A DNA stretch of 64,000 nucleotides, from positions 124,001 to 188,000 of the forward strand of contig VZTG01006664.1 in assembly GCA_013397845.1 (NCBI GenBank), written 5' to 3'. This document shows, piece after piece, positions 26,507 through 39,700 of this stretch (positions are counted from its first letter, which is position 1; every line of letters begins with the position of its first letter). The notes beneath the pieces are model-generated. The model did no database searches and had not been told where the DNA came from. It was given only the letters and a program-made list of their open reading frames with translations. The stretch is from Melanocharis versteri. Its lineage: Eukaryota > Chordata > Aves > Passeriformes > Melanocharitidae. The translations under genes were made by a program, and so were the position numbers.

Positions 26507-26594
26507 GAGCCCGCACCGGCCGCGGGTTATCGCCCGAGCTCCCACCGGCCATGGGTTATCGCCCGAGCCCGCACCCTGCTGCGGTTTATCGCCC
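26507..26594. repeat. Three 29-30 bp tandem units, each with a GATA-type motif
   Basis: Units lie at 26507-26535, 26536-26564 and 26565-26594. Each starts 'gagcyc' and ends 'tatcgccc'. The TTATC word (GATAA on the other strand) falls at 26527, 26556 and 26586, so the spacing is 29 and 30 bp. Units 1 and 2 differ at few bases; unit 3 is more diverged and one base longer. It could be a small minisatellite, a repeated binding module, or both. Confidence 0.8.
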
Positions 26595-26700
26595 CCGGCA
26601 GTGGCCGGCGGAGGCCCGCTCTTCTGTGGAGCGCAGCTTTAGGCAGGCAAGAGCCGCTCTCCCGAAAGGAGCCCCTGGCACCATGACAAGGGTCGGTTGA

Positions 26701-27120
26701 TGTGGGGAGCTCCGGGGGGGGGGTTTTCCTCAGGGGAATCCCTTTCTCAGCTCCATCCAGAAAGTTAAGTCAGGGATTGTCTGAGTCCTGGTGGGGGTAA
26801 AGCCACCTGTGCTCTCCAGCTGGCCCATGGACAGCAAGGGACCATCGTGTCTCCTTGGTTCGGCCTGTGAGCTGAGGTGGGAAAGCCTGTGGAGGAGCAG
26901 GCAGGTGGAGGTCATTTGCTGGGAGGAAGCCTTGAAAGCCTTCCCAAGGGCAATCAGGAGTTTCCTTTCCCCTACATCAGCCAGCATCTTTGCAATCGGA
27001 CAACACTGCTTTGCCCGCCAGGGCTCTGGCTTGGTCAGTTTCACAGGACAGGCAGCGATGGGATTTGGCTTCCTCAGGGATGTGCGTTCAGCACAGCTGA
27101 GCATGGCCCAAGTGTAAATA
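26701..27120. other. GC-rich shoulder downstream of the island, overlapping open frames on both strands
   Basis: The sequence stays fairly GC-rich but CpG falls. A 10-G run lies at 26714-26723. Frames of 108 and 131 codons on the plus strand and 124 on the minus strand overlap here, none with a recognised domain. Stop-poor GC-rich sequence explains all three. A 5' UTR, a first intron start or a noncoding exon are possible. Confidence 0.4.
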
Positions 27121-30100
27121 ACAGCACCATCCTGTTAACATGGGCAAAGCATCTTAATGGTTCAATTATTTTTGCCCTTAGAAGACTCAAAATCAAGATC
27201 TATGGTGAGGGTAATCATATTTATGACATTGTCAAGATTATTATAAATATGTTTTTCAGCTTTGTATGGTAAAAATGAATTAGCTTTACAGTTGGCAATT
27301 TTTTGGTCTTAACTAGATTCTCTGGGGGCTGCATTGTGTGCTTTTTCAGCATCTAGCACAGAAAGGTCAACGCTGTTGTGCCTTTTTTTTAGTTGCTATA
27401 TAGTCTTAACTAAGAGAAAAATGGGCTAAAAATATCCTTAAAAAAGAAAAACTTAAGTGTAAAAATACCAAACTCCAGACAAAACAAAACTCCAAGCTTA
27501 GGAGGGCGTTAGGATGAGTGTGAACAGAACACGATTTTCTAACTGTCCCCAAGTCTACAAAATTGGTGTAGTTTGCCTTCAAGCACTAAGGCCACTCCTG
27601 AAGGACAAATGGAGCAGAGACTGTTGTGCTTACAGGCTATCTGAAAAGATTGCGTATCTTTGGTATAGTGTTCCCATATCAAAATTGCTGACTTTTCCTG
27701 TGATTTCCGGTGTTTTGTTACATTTTTGAATTGCTTCTAGGATTACAATAGCTAGATTTTGTTTTGTGAGTGAATTAAAATTCATGTTTTCTGCTAAGAT
27801 GTCTTAGACATCGCCTTTTCATCAGCAGTATCCTTTACAGAGATACAGTCTTTCATTTCCTTGGAAGGTTGATCTACAAATTATGTTTCCTTACAGCATG
27901 GAAAGGAAATTATGAATGAGCTTTCATTGACATTCCAGGGTCAACAATGGAAAGAGAATACCCTCTGATGCAGATGCTATTGAATTACCTTCTACAAGGA
28001 AAATTTAAAAGATACAGAAAAGAGATTAGTTAATTTTTTTTCTCCTGTAGAAAGTGTGTAAAAGGACTATTTTCTATTAAGTAGCACTAAAAAAAAATAT
28101 GAAAGGGGACAGCCACATATATTCATATGAATTCAATATAAAGTAATGATACCAAAGCACTGAAAACCTCAGGTTGTCCAAAGGACAAAGTGAATTGTGC
28201 TTTCAGCAGAAACAATTTAATATGAAGAAAGAACATAGATTCAAAGTCACAAAAGCAAGATTGAAGGTATTTAAATCTTTTCTAGAGCACCTCAGTGACT
28301 AGTTCTCTAATTTTCCCTAGCTTTATTTTCCCCATGCTTTTCTCCCCTTCTTTTTTTCTCAGTCTATCATGGACAAAGTTGGCAAAGCATGTGAACTATT
28401 AAATTAATCATAGAATGCAAACTTTTTAAGGAGCTTCAGTGATGTTTTTCCACTTTCTGATGCTCCTTGGAATATCTGTCTTTGAAATCAGTAAAATACT
28501 GAAGAGTAAAATTAAAAATAAAACCAGTGCTTCCCCAGACCCCTAAAAATATAAGCTTTCAGAACTCCTGAACTCCCCAGATACTTTTGTGTGTTACAAA
28601 CTAATAATTTGTTTGACATATGAAAAGGTACCAAAACATGTTTCAAAAGGATAGCATGAATTGACCCAATTCTTTTCTGCTTGATTTTAACAATCTGTTT
28701 GGAAGAAAATGAAAATACGTAATAGACTCATTCCTTCACCCTCTAGCAACCTGACAAGTAATTTTTTTTGCCAGAAAAGACTGTGTGAAGAATGGTGAGA
28801 ATCATTAGCAATTAGTACCTGAAATAATTTTGTTTCTTGAAGTTTATCTGAAAAATTAAACAAAATTCGAATCCGCATGAGAAGTTTTTATTTCTGCCAT
28901 ATGCCCTGAAGTGGCAAGGGAATACCTGATTGTGAAGACCTCTCTCTAGCAAAGCTTTTAATCATCCTTAAAAACCTATGAAATTCTATGTGAATGACAT
29001 TTCTTCTTGAAGTCTTTGTATGGAGACTGCTGCAGTCAGTGTGAAATACATGATTGAGGGAGAAAAGAAAAGAGATACTGAACACTTTCCTGCAGGCATC
29101 GAGGGACTGAGTATGAGCAGAATGGAGGCATGCTGTGAATACAGCTTGTCTACATGGGGAAGGATGTTCTCAGTGTGTGCCTAAAGTTATAACAACTTTT
29201 CTTCACACCATATTGCAAGATGTATTGCTGGCAGTTGGAGTAAAATAGAGATTGTTCACTTGGGTGCACGGAAAGTGAAGTTGATAAATTGGGTGTAGGT
29301 ACCAAATTAAACATAAATAAGTTTGAAGCTCTGCAGTCTTGAGTTTGGCAGCTCGAAAGCAGTGATGGGAGTTATGAGAAAGGACAGCATACATGTGCAT
29401 CTGTGGAAGGGCAATCTTTGTAGCAGGTAACATCTGAAAACGTCTGAATTGCAGTACTAACAAGTATTTTTTCCAAACAAGAGAATTCTTCAGGAAATTG
29501 GTCCTATACTTAACATTTCATGGGTGTTGAATTTTCTACTAAGCTAGGAAGGTGGTCTGGATTTTGAATTTTAGGCATTCTCCTGATTATGAGAATGAAA
29601 AGTTTAGGGAACTGGAAAGAAGGGTTGAATATTGACCCTTGTTGGCTTTAACTGCTCATAAATGTCCTAGAAGAGGATAAATTTGTTCTTCACTACATAA
29701 AAGATTTTGATGTCTTAAGGAAGCTAAAGAGAGAGAAAAAGGTACAAACAAAATTAAGTTATCAATGGTATAGAAGCTAAACTTTTTGACACATTATATT
29801 TGATTACATTTGTAAAGAATATGACAGAACACTTGAAATGTTAAATCAGATCATTATAAAAATTAGTAAAATGTTAATTTATTTAATTTAGCCAGTGAAG
29901 AGTACATAGATGTTAAATAAAATACAAAAATATTGCACATGTGGGACAAAATTCACAGTGGGACTACTTTAAATGATTAAATTTGCTAATATTTGGATAG
30001 TTTCTACCATCAGATTGAAATACAATTTGTAATTATCAGTCATATTAGCAGAGTAATTTTTGGAATCTGTCAATACAACGACCTTGCTTCCTAATCTACT

Positions 30101-30420
30101 TGTCTATATTAGTTAAAATATCAAAATGAGGCTTTAGAAGCATGTTTTGGCAGTGTTACTGTCCTAGTGATTTCTTTTCTAAACAGAGTTTTTTGAAGTC
30201 CTGCTAATACCTGAAAAATGTATTTTAATTTTTTTGTATGTTGTCAGAATTAAAAGGTGACTAATTATTATTGAAAATAAATTCAAGAGTTGATGTTTTT
30301 CCTACTCCTTACTTTCTTGAAGTGAATCTTTCTAAAGAATTTTTGTTACTTAGGGTTGTTTTAGGAACTTTTCTGTGAACATTACCTTTCTTTGCACATC
30401 TCTGTAAGAGTGCACTGCAA
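27121..30420. other. AT-rich noncoding stretch, no gene recognised
   Basis: Composition returns abruptly to the desert background after about 27120. The longest frame is below 90 codons. No repeat was recognised. A 'ttcgaatccg' word at 28865 resembles a tRNA B box, but no tRNA fold is present. Confidence 0.6.
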
Positions 30421-30635
30421 GTGGTTAAAATTCGAGTTTCTGCAGAAGTGCAGTGCTGTTATTTCCCAGTGAGCTCGTGCCGATGCCAGTGTGAGGTGCG
30501 CTGTGGGTGTGGGGAGCTGGGAGTCAGCATCGACGTTACTGCCTCCCTCGACAAGTACCAAGTTATACCTGACAGATGGACAGAAATATTTGGGTACTGG
30601 GTGATGTGGACAGGTTCAATAGAGAGCCAGTGAGT
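30421..30635 (+). other. CpG-bearing GC pocket, possible old exon or regulatory element
   Basis: Roughly 215 bp with at least seven CpGs inside AT-rich, CpG-poor DNA. A plus-strand frame of 70 codons is open throughout. A tttctgcag acceptor-like site ends at 30445 and a gtgagt donor-like site starts at 30630, which would bound a 184-nt exon. The peptide is cysteine-rich early (CCYF, CRCQC, RCGCG) and not one I recognise. It could equally be a conserved noncoding element or a worn repeat. Confidence 0.2.
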
Positions 30636-31102
30636 CAGGCACCTCTTTAACTCTTTGTTTAAAGCTAAGCCATATCTAGAATTTACTTTTGTCAAAGTTT
30701 AAGTTTGACCTTAATTTTCATTGGAGAAGAAACGGCCTTTGTAAAGTATTCCCATGTATTTACAGTTCATGTGAAATACAAGAAAGACTTAACTCTGTGG
30801 AAGTTTAAATTGGATATAAAGCTAAGATCAATATTTGTAAACATTTCTGTGATTTAGCTTGCTTTGTTTTTCTTTCAGATACCATGCTTATTTATTTACT
30901 TTTTAATTCAGGACTTCATTGACGCATCAAAAACAAATCTATAAAATAAATCATCCTTCTGGCCTTTTAGGAGTTAACATAATCTTTAGAGTATGATATA
31001 GCTATCTTATTTTCAGATTTATAGTTCAGTTATGCTTAAATCGCTATGAATACAAATGAGAAAATGTAATTAAAGATTTCATCAGTGTGAAATGTAGGAA
31101 GG

Positions 31103-31140
31103 GCATTCTTTATGAAAGTGACAGCATCTATAAAGAATGC
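31103..31140. repeat. 11-bp perfect inverted repeat with 16-nt loop
   Basis: 'gcattctttat' at 31103-31113 pairs with 'ataaagaatgc' at 31130-31140. The stem is too short for a microRNA precursor. A structure of this size is expected about once by chance in a window this long. Confidence 0.6.
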
Positions 31141-31575
31141 TGCTCTACCAAAAATGCTTTTCCTAGAAGATTATGAAAATCTGCTCACAAGCGTGAGTAT
31201 GGACAAGTACTTTACAAGACATCCCATCAGAGTAGCCTTTAATTGTATTGTTGGTTATGCATGACTTTTATAATTTTAAATATCATAAAATGCAAAGATT
31301 AGGATTCTCTTCTACAACATCACAAAAAAAGTATGATCTCATAGAGTAAGTGAAACTTGGAAAACTAAGATTAAAATATGTTTTATTTCAGAATTAGAGT
31401 GCAGATAGAAAAATCTAGTAGTTGTTTGATAGAAATTTGGTTTGTCCGACTCAATATGAGTAGAAATAATATGATTTTTAAATGCTAGGACACTTACTTG
31501 GCAATATTTAAAACTGACTATTTTCTCTAAAGATACAAAATTTTCGGCCAGTCAAGTCACAATTAAAGTTGGGCC

Positions 31576-31611
31576 AAGTAGTTGATTAAGTCTAAGTAGC
31601 TGATTAAGTCT
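31576..31611. repeat. 18-bp tandem duplication
   Basis: 'aagtagttgattaagtct' (31576-31593) is followed directly by a copy (31594-31611) with a single T-to-C difference. It looks like a recent local slippage event. Confidence 0.85.
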
Positions 31612-33311
31612 CCCTCTCAGTCTCAGGAATCTGTAGAATGTTTAATATTAAATACCTCTTTTAATTTATGCATTTTTAATGTGCTTTGCAAATACAACTG
31701 CAGAAGTAACAAAGAGCAGTATTCTGTATGATGACACATGTATGAATTTATTTTGGTAATAATTCTCTAAATATTTATATGCAGACAAAACTAGTTTGTG
31801 TCTCATAGCATTTTTATGAATATTTATTGACCAAAGTGTTGTAGTAAAGAGGCTGCTTGCAATATTCTGGTGTAGCAATATGAAGTCTGTGGGAATTGAA
31901 AGGCCACAGTATCCTCAACTATTGATCATTGTAGAGTTCCCAGGACTCAGCATCTTGCAGGACTGGTTCTCAAAATAATAAAACAATAATAAGGAATCAC
32001 TACTAAAAGTACTAAAAAAAGATTAGGTCATGATTACAAATGATGGTTCAAAAGTTTTGATGGATTTTGTGTTCTGTTTTATTTTAGGTTTTTGACTTAA
32101 CCGTCATACCTGATCGTTTTCCCCAAATGAAGAATCAGTGTATTTAGGATCTCTGTCTTGGGTGCAGAAATTTCTGCTGGAAAGGAGAAGGAAAAGTTTG
32201 CATAAGAACTTGTCACAAAGACAAATGAGCTTAAGAGGTGGGTGTTTTCTGTAATACAGTAGTTCATTGCTTTGATTTTTAATAAGTTTCAGTTTTTAAA
32301 AGAGCCTACCAGTGTGGTGCTATTTGTGGTACTATTACAATATTCATGATTTGGTCCGATATGGCCAAGGGCTTGTTATAGTTGATGACATAAGCTCAGG
32401 CATGTTTGGGTATTTTTTTGTAAGTTGACGCATATTCGATATTTTAATTCCAGGTAGATGTTAGAATATAATTAATTTGAAAAAAAGAGTAATTTTTCGA
32501 GATGATGCTTAGTGGAATCCCCAGGTGCTTCGGTAGGATTAGGTTTTGAATACTGATGGAGGTGCATGGCTGTGGGAAGAGCCTGTCAGTGTGCTCTCTG
32601 AGATCAGTTTAAGTAGGTAGGCAGCTTTTATGGGGGTAAATGTTAGGAAGAGAAATACTTTAAAAAGGTGACTCCATCCAGGTCTCAAAGCAGTGCAGTG
32701 AGCTCATGAAGAGTTGCACTGGGCTCAGCTACTTCTGCATTCCACAATGTTCTGTGTCATTTGTTTTCAATTTTCTCATTACAGTATCAGACTTAGGAGT
32801 CTGTAACTTGCATGTGGGACATATTATCCCTTTTTTATCCTATTCTATTTGCCCAGTGTTACCCCAAATGCTTAAGAGTTAGCTGTGATACTGTTTTGAT
32901 TTTCCTCCTATTCTGTTGCACAGCAGCCGCAGGGGGACTGATGCAATGATTCCAATCATTCCAGTCCCACTCATAGCTTTGGCAATGATACTTGGTCAAA
33001 GTAAATATAGGATCTCTTCTTTAGAGAAGAAAGTTTATAGAGATTTTATTCAATTTTCTGTACAATATTAGCCCATTTGTAAATTGTAGAGGGAATAATT
33101 GAATTAAATAATCCATAAAAAATAATTGTAATAAAGCTGTGCTTTGGAGTAAAATGCCTTGTTTTTCCCTCAAACTGTGGTTTCCATTCCAATAATTTTG
33201 TTGATCTTTTGTAAAGCTACCCCTCATTTATAACTAGTGTGTATAAAAAGTGAATCATACCTACAATATTTAGTATTCAGGAAGCACACAAACTATAAAT
33301 ACCTCACATTT

Positions 33312-33530
33312 TAAAACATAAGGAAACTCTTTTTCATTATTAAGCCAAGCAGTGGAACAGGTTGCCTAGCAAGGCAGTACTATCTACCTCCATGGAAGTT
33401 TTCTAGACCAGATTGAATAAAACTTGGAGTAACCAAGTCTGACTTCACAGCTGACCCTGCTTTGGGCAGCAGTTTGAGCTGGGGACCTCCTGAGGTCTCC
33501 TCCAGCCTGAATTATCCTGTAACAATGTGG
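33312..33530 (+). mobile_element. CR1 LINE 3' fragment, old copy
   Basis: The order of words follows the avian CR1 3' end on this strand: 'agtggaacaggttgcctag', a TGACCCTGCTTTGGGCAG-like block, 'ctcctgaggtctcctccagc', then a decayed ATTCTGTG-type tail. 'agtggaacaggttgcct' reads as the WNRLP stretch near the ORF2 C-terminus, followed by 3' UTR. The copy is 5'-truncated and well diverged, clearly older than the two minus-strand copies further right. Confidence 0.8.
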
Positions 33531-33671
33531 ATGGTGGTGATCTACACAGCTGGCTTGTCTCTTCTTCTGTGAGCAGGACTTGGAGACAGCCACCTATCTT
33601 ATTCCTCAGCATATCTGAAAAAGTACAGGTGCTGCATTTCCCATCAGTATGGACTTTTTGACCAACATGAT

Positions 33672-33716
33672 GTATATTTTATAGTTTTATATCTATATAT
33701 ATATATTTATATATTG
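33672..33716. repeat. TA-rich simple sequence
   Basis: A run of imperfect TA dinucleotides, with the longest uninterrupted stretch near 33694-33706. Confidence 0.75.
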
Positions 33717-36700
33717 CTATGTCGACCAGTTTGATATGAATTTTAATTACAGGAACAGTACTATACAAGTTGAAAATACGTGTGGTTTTGGGACACCTCT
33801 ACTTTTTTTCAAAAGCTAGTTGTAGTCTTTGTATGAATGGTATCAAAGTCTCTCATAATAAATTTTTTTAAAGAGTCGCTCCTCTGTGCTGGCCCCTGAC
33901 CATTGTTTTGCAGGAACTTCGGCTCATACATTAATACCATATTTTTTTTTTGTGTCAAGCCAGAGGAGAGCTCTTTAAATCAGAGTAACACTGAGGGTGG
34001 ACAGTGAGGTACATAAATTGTGAAATTCCTTTCTCACATCTGCATTGCATGAGTATTCATTTAAAATCTAATGATCTTTTTGAATGAAACCTAGCTTCAG
34101 CTGTTAAGCAGTGGACTCAACCCTGAAGTTTTAATGAATTTCCTGAAATTGTCTCCTTTTTAGTTTTAAACCCGTGGGTGAAAAAACCCGTGAGACACTA
34201 CCAATTCTTTTACAGAACATGAACAGTCATTATTTGGCTTGGGAATGAGAAGTTTGATAACATCCTTCTTGGAAAGCAGCACAGCTTTTATTTCAGAGAG
34301 AGTAGTACAAATCCCTTGTCATATTCAGCAGATGGCAGCATGCATGTTAACTGGCTGGGTATCTGCTCAAATCTTTCAGCTGCCATGCCATATTGATGAA
34401 TAAAGTAATTAATTTGTCAGTGTCTTTGAGGTCAATCACAGTGGAAGCTTTCAGTGTGTTAATATAAAATATCATATTTACCCTGAGGGTGCACTGTCAC
34501 AGCAGGTAGAAATTAATTGTGGAATTAGATAATTTTCTTCCCAGAATATAACCGTGTTGAAAGAAAGAAAATGTATAAAACCAGTAGAGTACAATTCAGA
34601 ACCCCAGTGTTTCAAACATTAAAACACAAATATGACATTTCCACAAATGCGTATCTGAGTGGTACCAGGATCAGGGCCTGGGATTAAGCCATGAAAGGTC
34701 ATGCAAAAAGGGGAAAAAAAAAAAAAGGGCAAAAAGGCATGACCAAGCAAATGTTTGTCTGTGATTATTTGATGGTAATACTCATGTCATTAGAATTTGG
34801 CCAGTTTTGTTTATAATTGCAGATCAGGTGCGGTGTAAATGACATATTATCAACCTCTGAATATAAATAATGAAGGCATATGATAGCTGTGTGAAACAAA
34901 TTGCCATATTAGGTAGAAAAATACCCTTGGTTTTATCCAATCTACATGGTGTTTTTCATTGTAGTCTTGTCAGACTTGCAGAACCAGGAATAATGGGATA
35001 CTTAAGACAAAAATCTAAAATACTGTCTGATTTTTTCAGCTATGCTGAATTTTGTCCAAGGCTCTTAAGGTGAACTCTTCTGTGTGAAAAATGCCATAGA
35101 CTTCGACTATTGCTGAATGTTGGAAATATTCCTTTCTAGCTGTTCAGGAAGCATTTCTTCTGTGTGTTTGTAGAAACTGAATTTTAAGGCCTGCTGATGG
35201 TGTTTGTGTAGATGTGAAGAGAAATCGGTATCTCACTATCTTACATTTATTTAAGAAAGGTTAGTGAAATATTGGAATCATCTGACAAAAAGGGATCATT
35301 GTCTTGTGACCCGAAAAGATCAGTCACACAGGCTGCTGTTAATTTGTGAATACGTATTGCTGGTTAGTACCAAGTCCTGCATACCTCACAAGAAATCTTA
35401 CGGCTAAAATTTGTTCAGTAAACTGTGAAAGTTTCCCAATGAGTAGATATTTTTGTCTAGTTACAGATAATTGGCAATAAAGGAACATGCTGTTTTTGCT
35501 CACTGATTTAATGAAAAATATATTCATTACAATTTAAGTTCTCTCTGAAGCCATGTAAGCTCCAGATCCTGAAAAGATTTATATGCATAGTTATAATTGT
35601 AGATAAAGTTGGTAGGAACATCAACCAGTGAAGTTAATAGGAATGTTGCCTGTCTGTATTCCATCACTGTGAAGTGGTTGCATTTATTACATTTCAGATG
35701 AAATGTGTTTGTAGATCTTAGTAAAAGTAGGATCTTCATTTAATTGGGTTTTTTGGTGTTTTTTTTTTTCCTCCCCAACTCTTAGAACTAAGTTCTAAAC
35801 TAACCATTTTTAGTTGCAGATTTTTGTGTTGAGTATGGATGCAGAATTCTGGAGCTTTTTTGATGTCTTATTAAAATTTTATATGGAAATACAGGGATGT
35901 GCATAACCTTCAGCTAGATTTCCAGTGGAACCATAAAGAAATCACATCTTTTTTCCATCCTGTGTTTCATATTGTGGAGGCTCCCCTTCTACACTCATCC
36001 TTGGAAAATTTAATTCCTGTAATATAGGATATAATGGGTTTATTTCTTAACTAATTGATTTCTGTAGTTAATATGGACTGTGAGTTAGATGGATTTTCTG
36101 TAAAAGTCAATAACAGACTATTATATTTGACAGGATTTAGGGAATACAATGCATAAATCAGTGTTCTTGTCTTTGTACAAGTGTATTAATTTCTTAACTG
36201 ATTAGAGAAGACTGGAGAGAAAGGAAAGCTTTATTCACATAATAACATCTGTTTTTCTTTCGTTTGCATTTAAAGGCAAATATTTGCTTTCTCATGTCTG
36301 AGCTTGTTACAAAATAAATGCCCATGTAAAACCACAGCTCAGAATATTAATGCAACATTGAAAGAATTAGATGAAGAAAGAAAAATAATTACCTGTAGAC
36401 TAGGAAGTCTATAAAGTTTTTTTACAGATAGGTTATGAACATTAGTTTTGATTAATTCATTCAGCCAAGAAAACCAACAGTTTGGACCACTGTAAGGTTT
36501 CCATTTGATTCCTTTATAGCTGTCACTCAGCTGTGCTGAGATGCCTACAATCAAATCAGAGGTTATTGGCACTGTCTAGGGCACTACTGAATAGTTTACG
36601 TGTAAATCTATTGCAGTGGAAATTCTGCTTGCCTTGTAGAAATGGTCAAAACTATCTGAATTATTGTAGTCAGTTTTTGTGTGTAGACTTTCATACTTTA

Positions 36701-39700
36701 ACGCAGTTAAGCATAGTATGAAAAAGAAGGAATATTTCTGAGTGGGCAGAACTGCAAGGTGAACCAGGAAAAGAATAACAGCTTGTAAATTTTTAATGAC
36801 TTCTAAATTCTCTATGTGAATTAGTTATTTGGAACATTACTGAAGCCCTTACTGCCTTAATAAAATATTTTCTGTGGGTATCTTTCGGTTTAATTTAATA
36901 ACTGGATGCTAGAAATCACAAAGAAGGCACACAGTGGCTCCAGACAAACTTCTGACAGAGGCTGAGATCTCATCATCAAACCCCTGTATCATTTTGTTGA
37001 GAAGATGCTGTTTCCTTCTGCCAGTGTGTAGGATTTATTTGCTAATGTGTGAGACTTAAGTTCAAAAGACTATTAAATACTTGAAAATAATTGTCCAGAA
37101 GAGGAAAAAAAATGTGATGCTTTTTGGAGGGCTGTTCAAACAGTAACAGACTGGCAAGGGATGGACTGTGTTAGAAATTGTTTGGATTGACTAGCTCAGA
37201 GTTTTTTTGATCCTGTTTCCTACAGGAGAAAAAAGCAAACACTTTGTTTGTTCCCTCCTTCATGTTCTTCTTATATTTTTGAAATGCAATGTTGGCTAAT
37301 TTAATCCAAATTTAAGAGAGGGATAGATGTGTCTAAGAAATTATTTTAATATTAGAATTTGAGGGAAAAGTATTGGTGGTGGTACAGAGGAGAGACCTAT
37401 ATGAGCACTGCTTGCAGAGAGAAGATCTTATATTTTGCTGTTCTGTTTGCTAGCAAGGTGATCAGCCTATCTTTACTTCTGAACCAGTCACGGGCCAAAG
37501 GAATTTCTTATGCATTTGATATTAAGAAGTCCTTGAACAAGGCAAGCAGATTTTGAATGATAAGCATTCTTGATCTTTTATTATGAATCTTCAGTTGGAG
37601 TCGATGACATTGGTTTGATAGTTTCTTGTTAAATAATCCAGTTTCTATGTACAAATGCTTAGAAAAAGAATATCTAGAATGTATCAGTTTTCAGATTGAT
37701 CAATACCTACGTGTATACTATATGGGTCTGTGGCAAAATATATTAGAATATAGTACTAAATTGTATTATCTTGTAGACCGGTAACTACTGCACGTATTCA
37801 AACATTTTTGAGTTATGTGTTAAATAGAGGAGTGACATTACCTTTGAAACAGCAGGCTCACCAGGCTGGCATGAGGCCATTGTTACTGACATTTCCTTAC
37901 TCATTACATTCTATAGGAATGTGGTTAGCTGTGTTCTAAAATGTAATTTCCCAATTAGTTGTGTTCACCTAAATGAAATTAAAGGCATTCTGCATATTTT
38001 GATTGTTCAAAAGCACTGAGCTAGAGGATCTTGATTTTATTATTCGTCCTTTTAAACTGAGAAAATGTGTTGCCTTACTATATTTAAAAATTAATTATTT
38101 AAATGATATTGATATTAATCTAAGAATTAAAAACTACTTTTTTCAATCAAAGCTCTATAGAAATCTTGCTAAAAGATTTTTAATGGTCTCACTTTTTCTG
38201 AAGTATTAAATGATGGCTTTTAGAAACATGTAAGGATTTTAATTCAGCTTGGGTCTCCCATTCTGAGACTGACTGAAAAAAGAAGATTAAAGGAGGATCA
38301 AAGGCATTCATAAAAAACAAAGCCGGGTACAAACAGTAGGTACTTTCTGAAGAAGCTTTGCATAACGCAACAAAGATTTGTAAAGATGGCACAGCTCTCC
38401 AGGCTAGTAAAGGAAGGTATTAGAAGTACTTAGATAAAATTCTGCTATTTGTATTTCAGAACTTCAGCTGTAGTCTTCAGGTGGGTTGGTTGAAAAGTTC
38501 TGTATGAAACTGTTTATATTAATTTATTTTTATATGTATAGAACTTATGTACACACAGGGAAGACTAACTGAAATAGTATTCCTGGTTTTTGTAAACAGT
38601 TTTCAATATTTGCGAGGAAAAATGGTGTTTTTTGGTAACTAAGAGAACATGAAGTAGAAGGAAATATTTTCTATTAGTCTTGATATTTTATGGCCTCATC
38701 AGTTACAGATTTTTAAAAAAAGTTTGTCATATCTTAGACAATATTTATACAGTGCAGATATTTATTATACACATAGCAGTAGAAGGGAAATGAAGGTAAC
38801 AGAAGGGGAAGGACTGTGAACAGAGGGAAATGACTGAAACAAAAAAAGAATTGAGTGACAAAGCAATACAGAAACTGAAACAAATTTTAAAAAATCTAAT
38901 TTTTCATAATTTCTGACTACCTACTTCGGCTAAAAAGCCCCAACCCTAAGCACATCTAAAAACAAATGCTTTACTGAATTTGTATTATTTTGAGTTATGA
39001 TATAAAGTTTGAGTTTCAACTAACTAAAATTGAAAACGCAAAAAAATTCCCATGGAATTGTATTTGTAATGTTTGTAATCAGCTTTTAATCAGCAAGGAC
39101 TTGTGATACAACCCTGTGGCATAGACACCCTTCTTTTTATAAATACGGCATTCAATACTTACAGATGATGAGCTGACTTGGAATTGAGGAACCTTTTTAA
39201 ATTTACTTGTCATTAATTTGCAATATGCCATTCCCAAGAGTCTTGGTTTGCTTGGATGCTGACATTTAAGTCACTGTCAGTCAGTGTAAATGACATATAT
39301 AACATGCATACATGGCTAAGAAAGCTGTTTCTATTGTGTAACATGGAGCCTTAGAAATGTTTAATGTCACTTAACTTTCAGGCAGAAGAAAGCAACCCCT
39401 TAGGATATAGTTGTCAGTTTTTTTCCTTGTATAAGGTGCATTGATCTTAAAATCTAGTTTAATTGCTTAGATGATGATGAAGTATCCCTTATACTGGAAA
39501 ATATTTGTGTTGATCTTTTTGTTGTCCCTGTTATATCTCAACATCTGAGTCACAGTCAGAATTGAAGGAAGACTGTCTTTTCTTCTCTCTCAAAAGCTGT
39601 TTGAGAAGATGTCTTGAAGAATGCATACCTGCTGCCTTGCTATCACAAAGTAGCATCAGGAAATGTGTGTGAGCTAAACCTCAGTTAGGTGTAGCAAAGA

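Larger units (their letters stand above)
25895..26700. promoter_or_regulatory. CpG island, probable promoter and first-exon region
   Basis: About 800 bp of extremely GC- and CpG-rich DNA, the only such block in the window, interrupted by an assembly gap. It contains a GC box (26493-26499), a G-quadruplex motif, a GC hairpin and a tandem repeat with GATA motifs. Long frames run through on both strands because stops are rare in GC-rich DNA and N cannot terminate, so they are not evidence of coding. An ATG in good context at 26683 (caccATGa) opens a frame of only five codons. Transcription direction cannot be decided, and the island may be bidirectional. Confidence 0.7.
30636..33311. other. AT-rich noncoding stretch, no gene recognised
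   Basis: No frame over 80 codons. It contains a short hairpin (31103-31140) and an 18-bp tandem duplication (31576-31611). No recognised interspersed repeat. Confidence 0.6.

Noticed and set aside
25949..26700. Several 150-245 codon frames across the CpG island on both strands
   Set aside because: They are open only because the sequence is stop-poor and N cannot be a stop. Compositions (Ala, Gly, Pro, Arg) mirror GC content and the gap length is uncertain.
26730..27272. Overlapping frames of 108, 124 and 131 codons next to the island
   Set aside because: Three frames on both strands cannot all be genes. None has a domain, and their overlap is explained by local GC content.
28865..28876. B-box-like word suggesting a tRNA gene
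   Set aside because: No A box at the right distance upstream and no cloverleaf can be drawn.
31103..31140. MicroRNA precursor hairpin
   Set aside because: The stem is only 11 bp (about 13 with G-U pairs). A perfect stem this short with a small loop is expected by chance in 64 kb.
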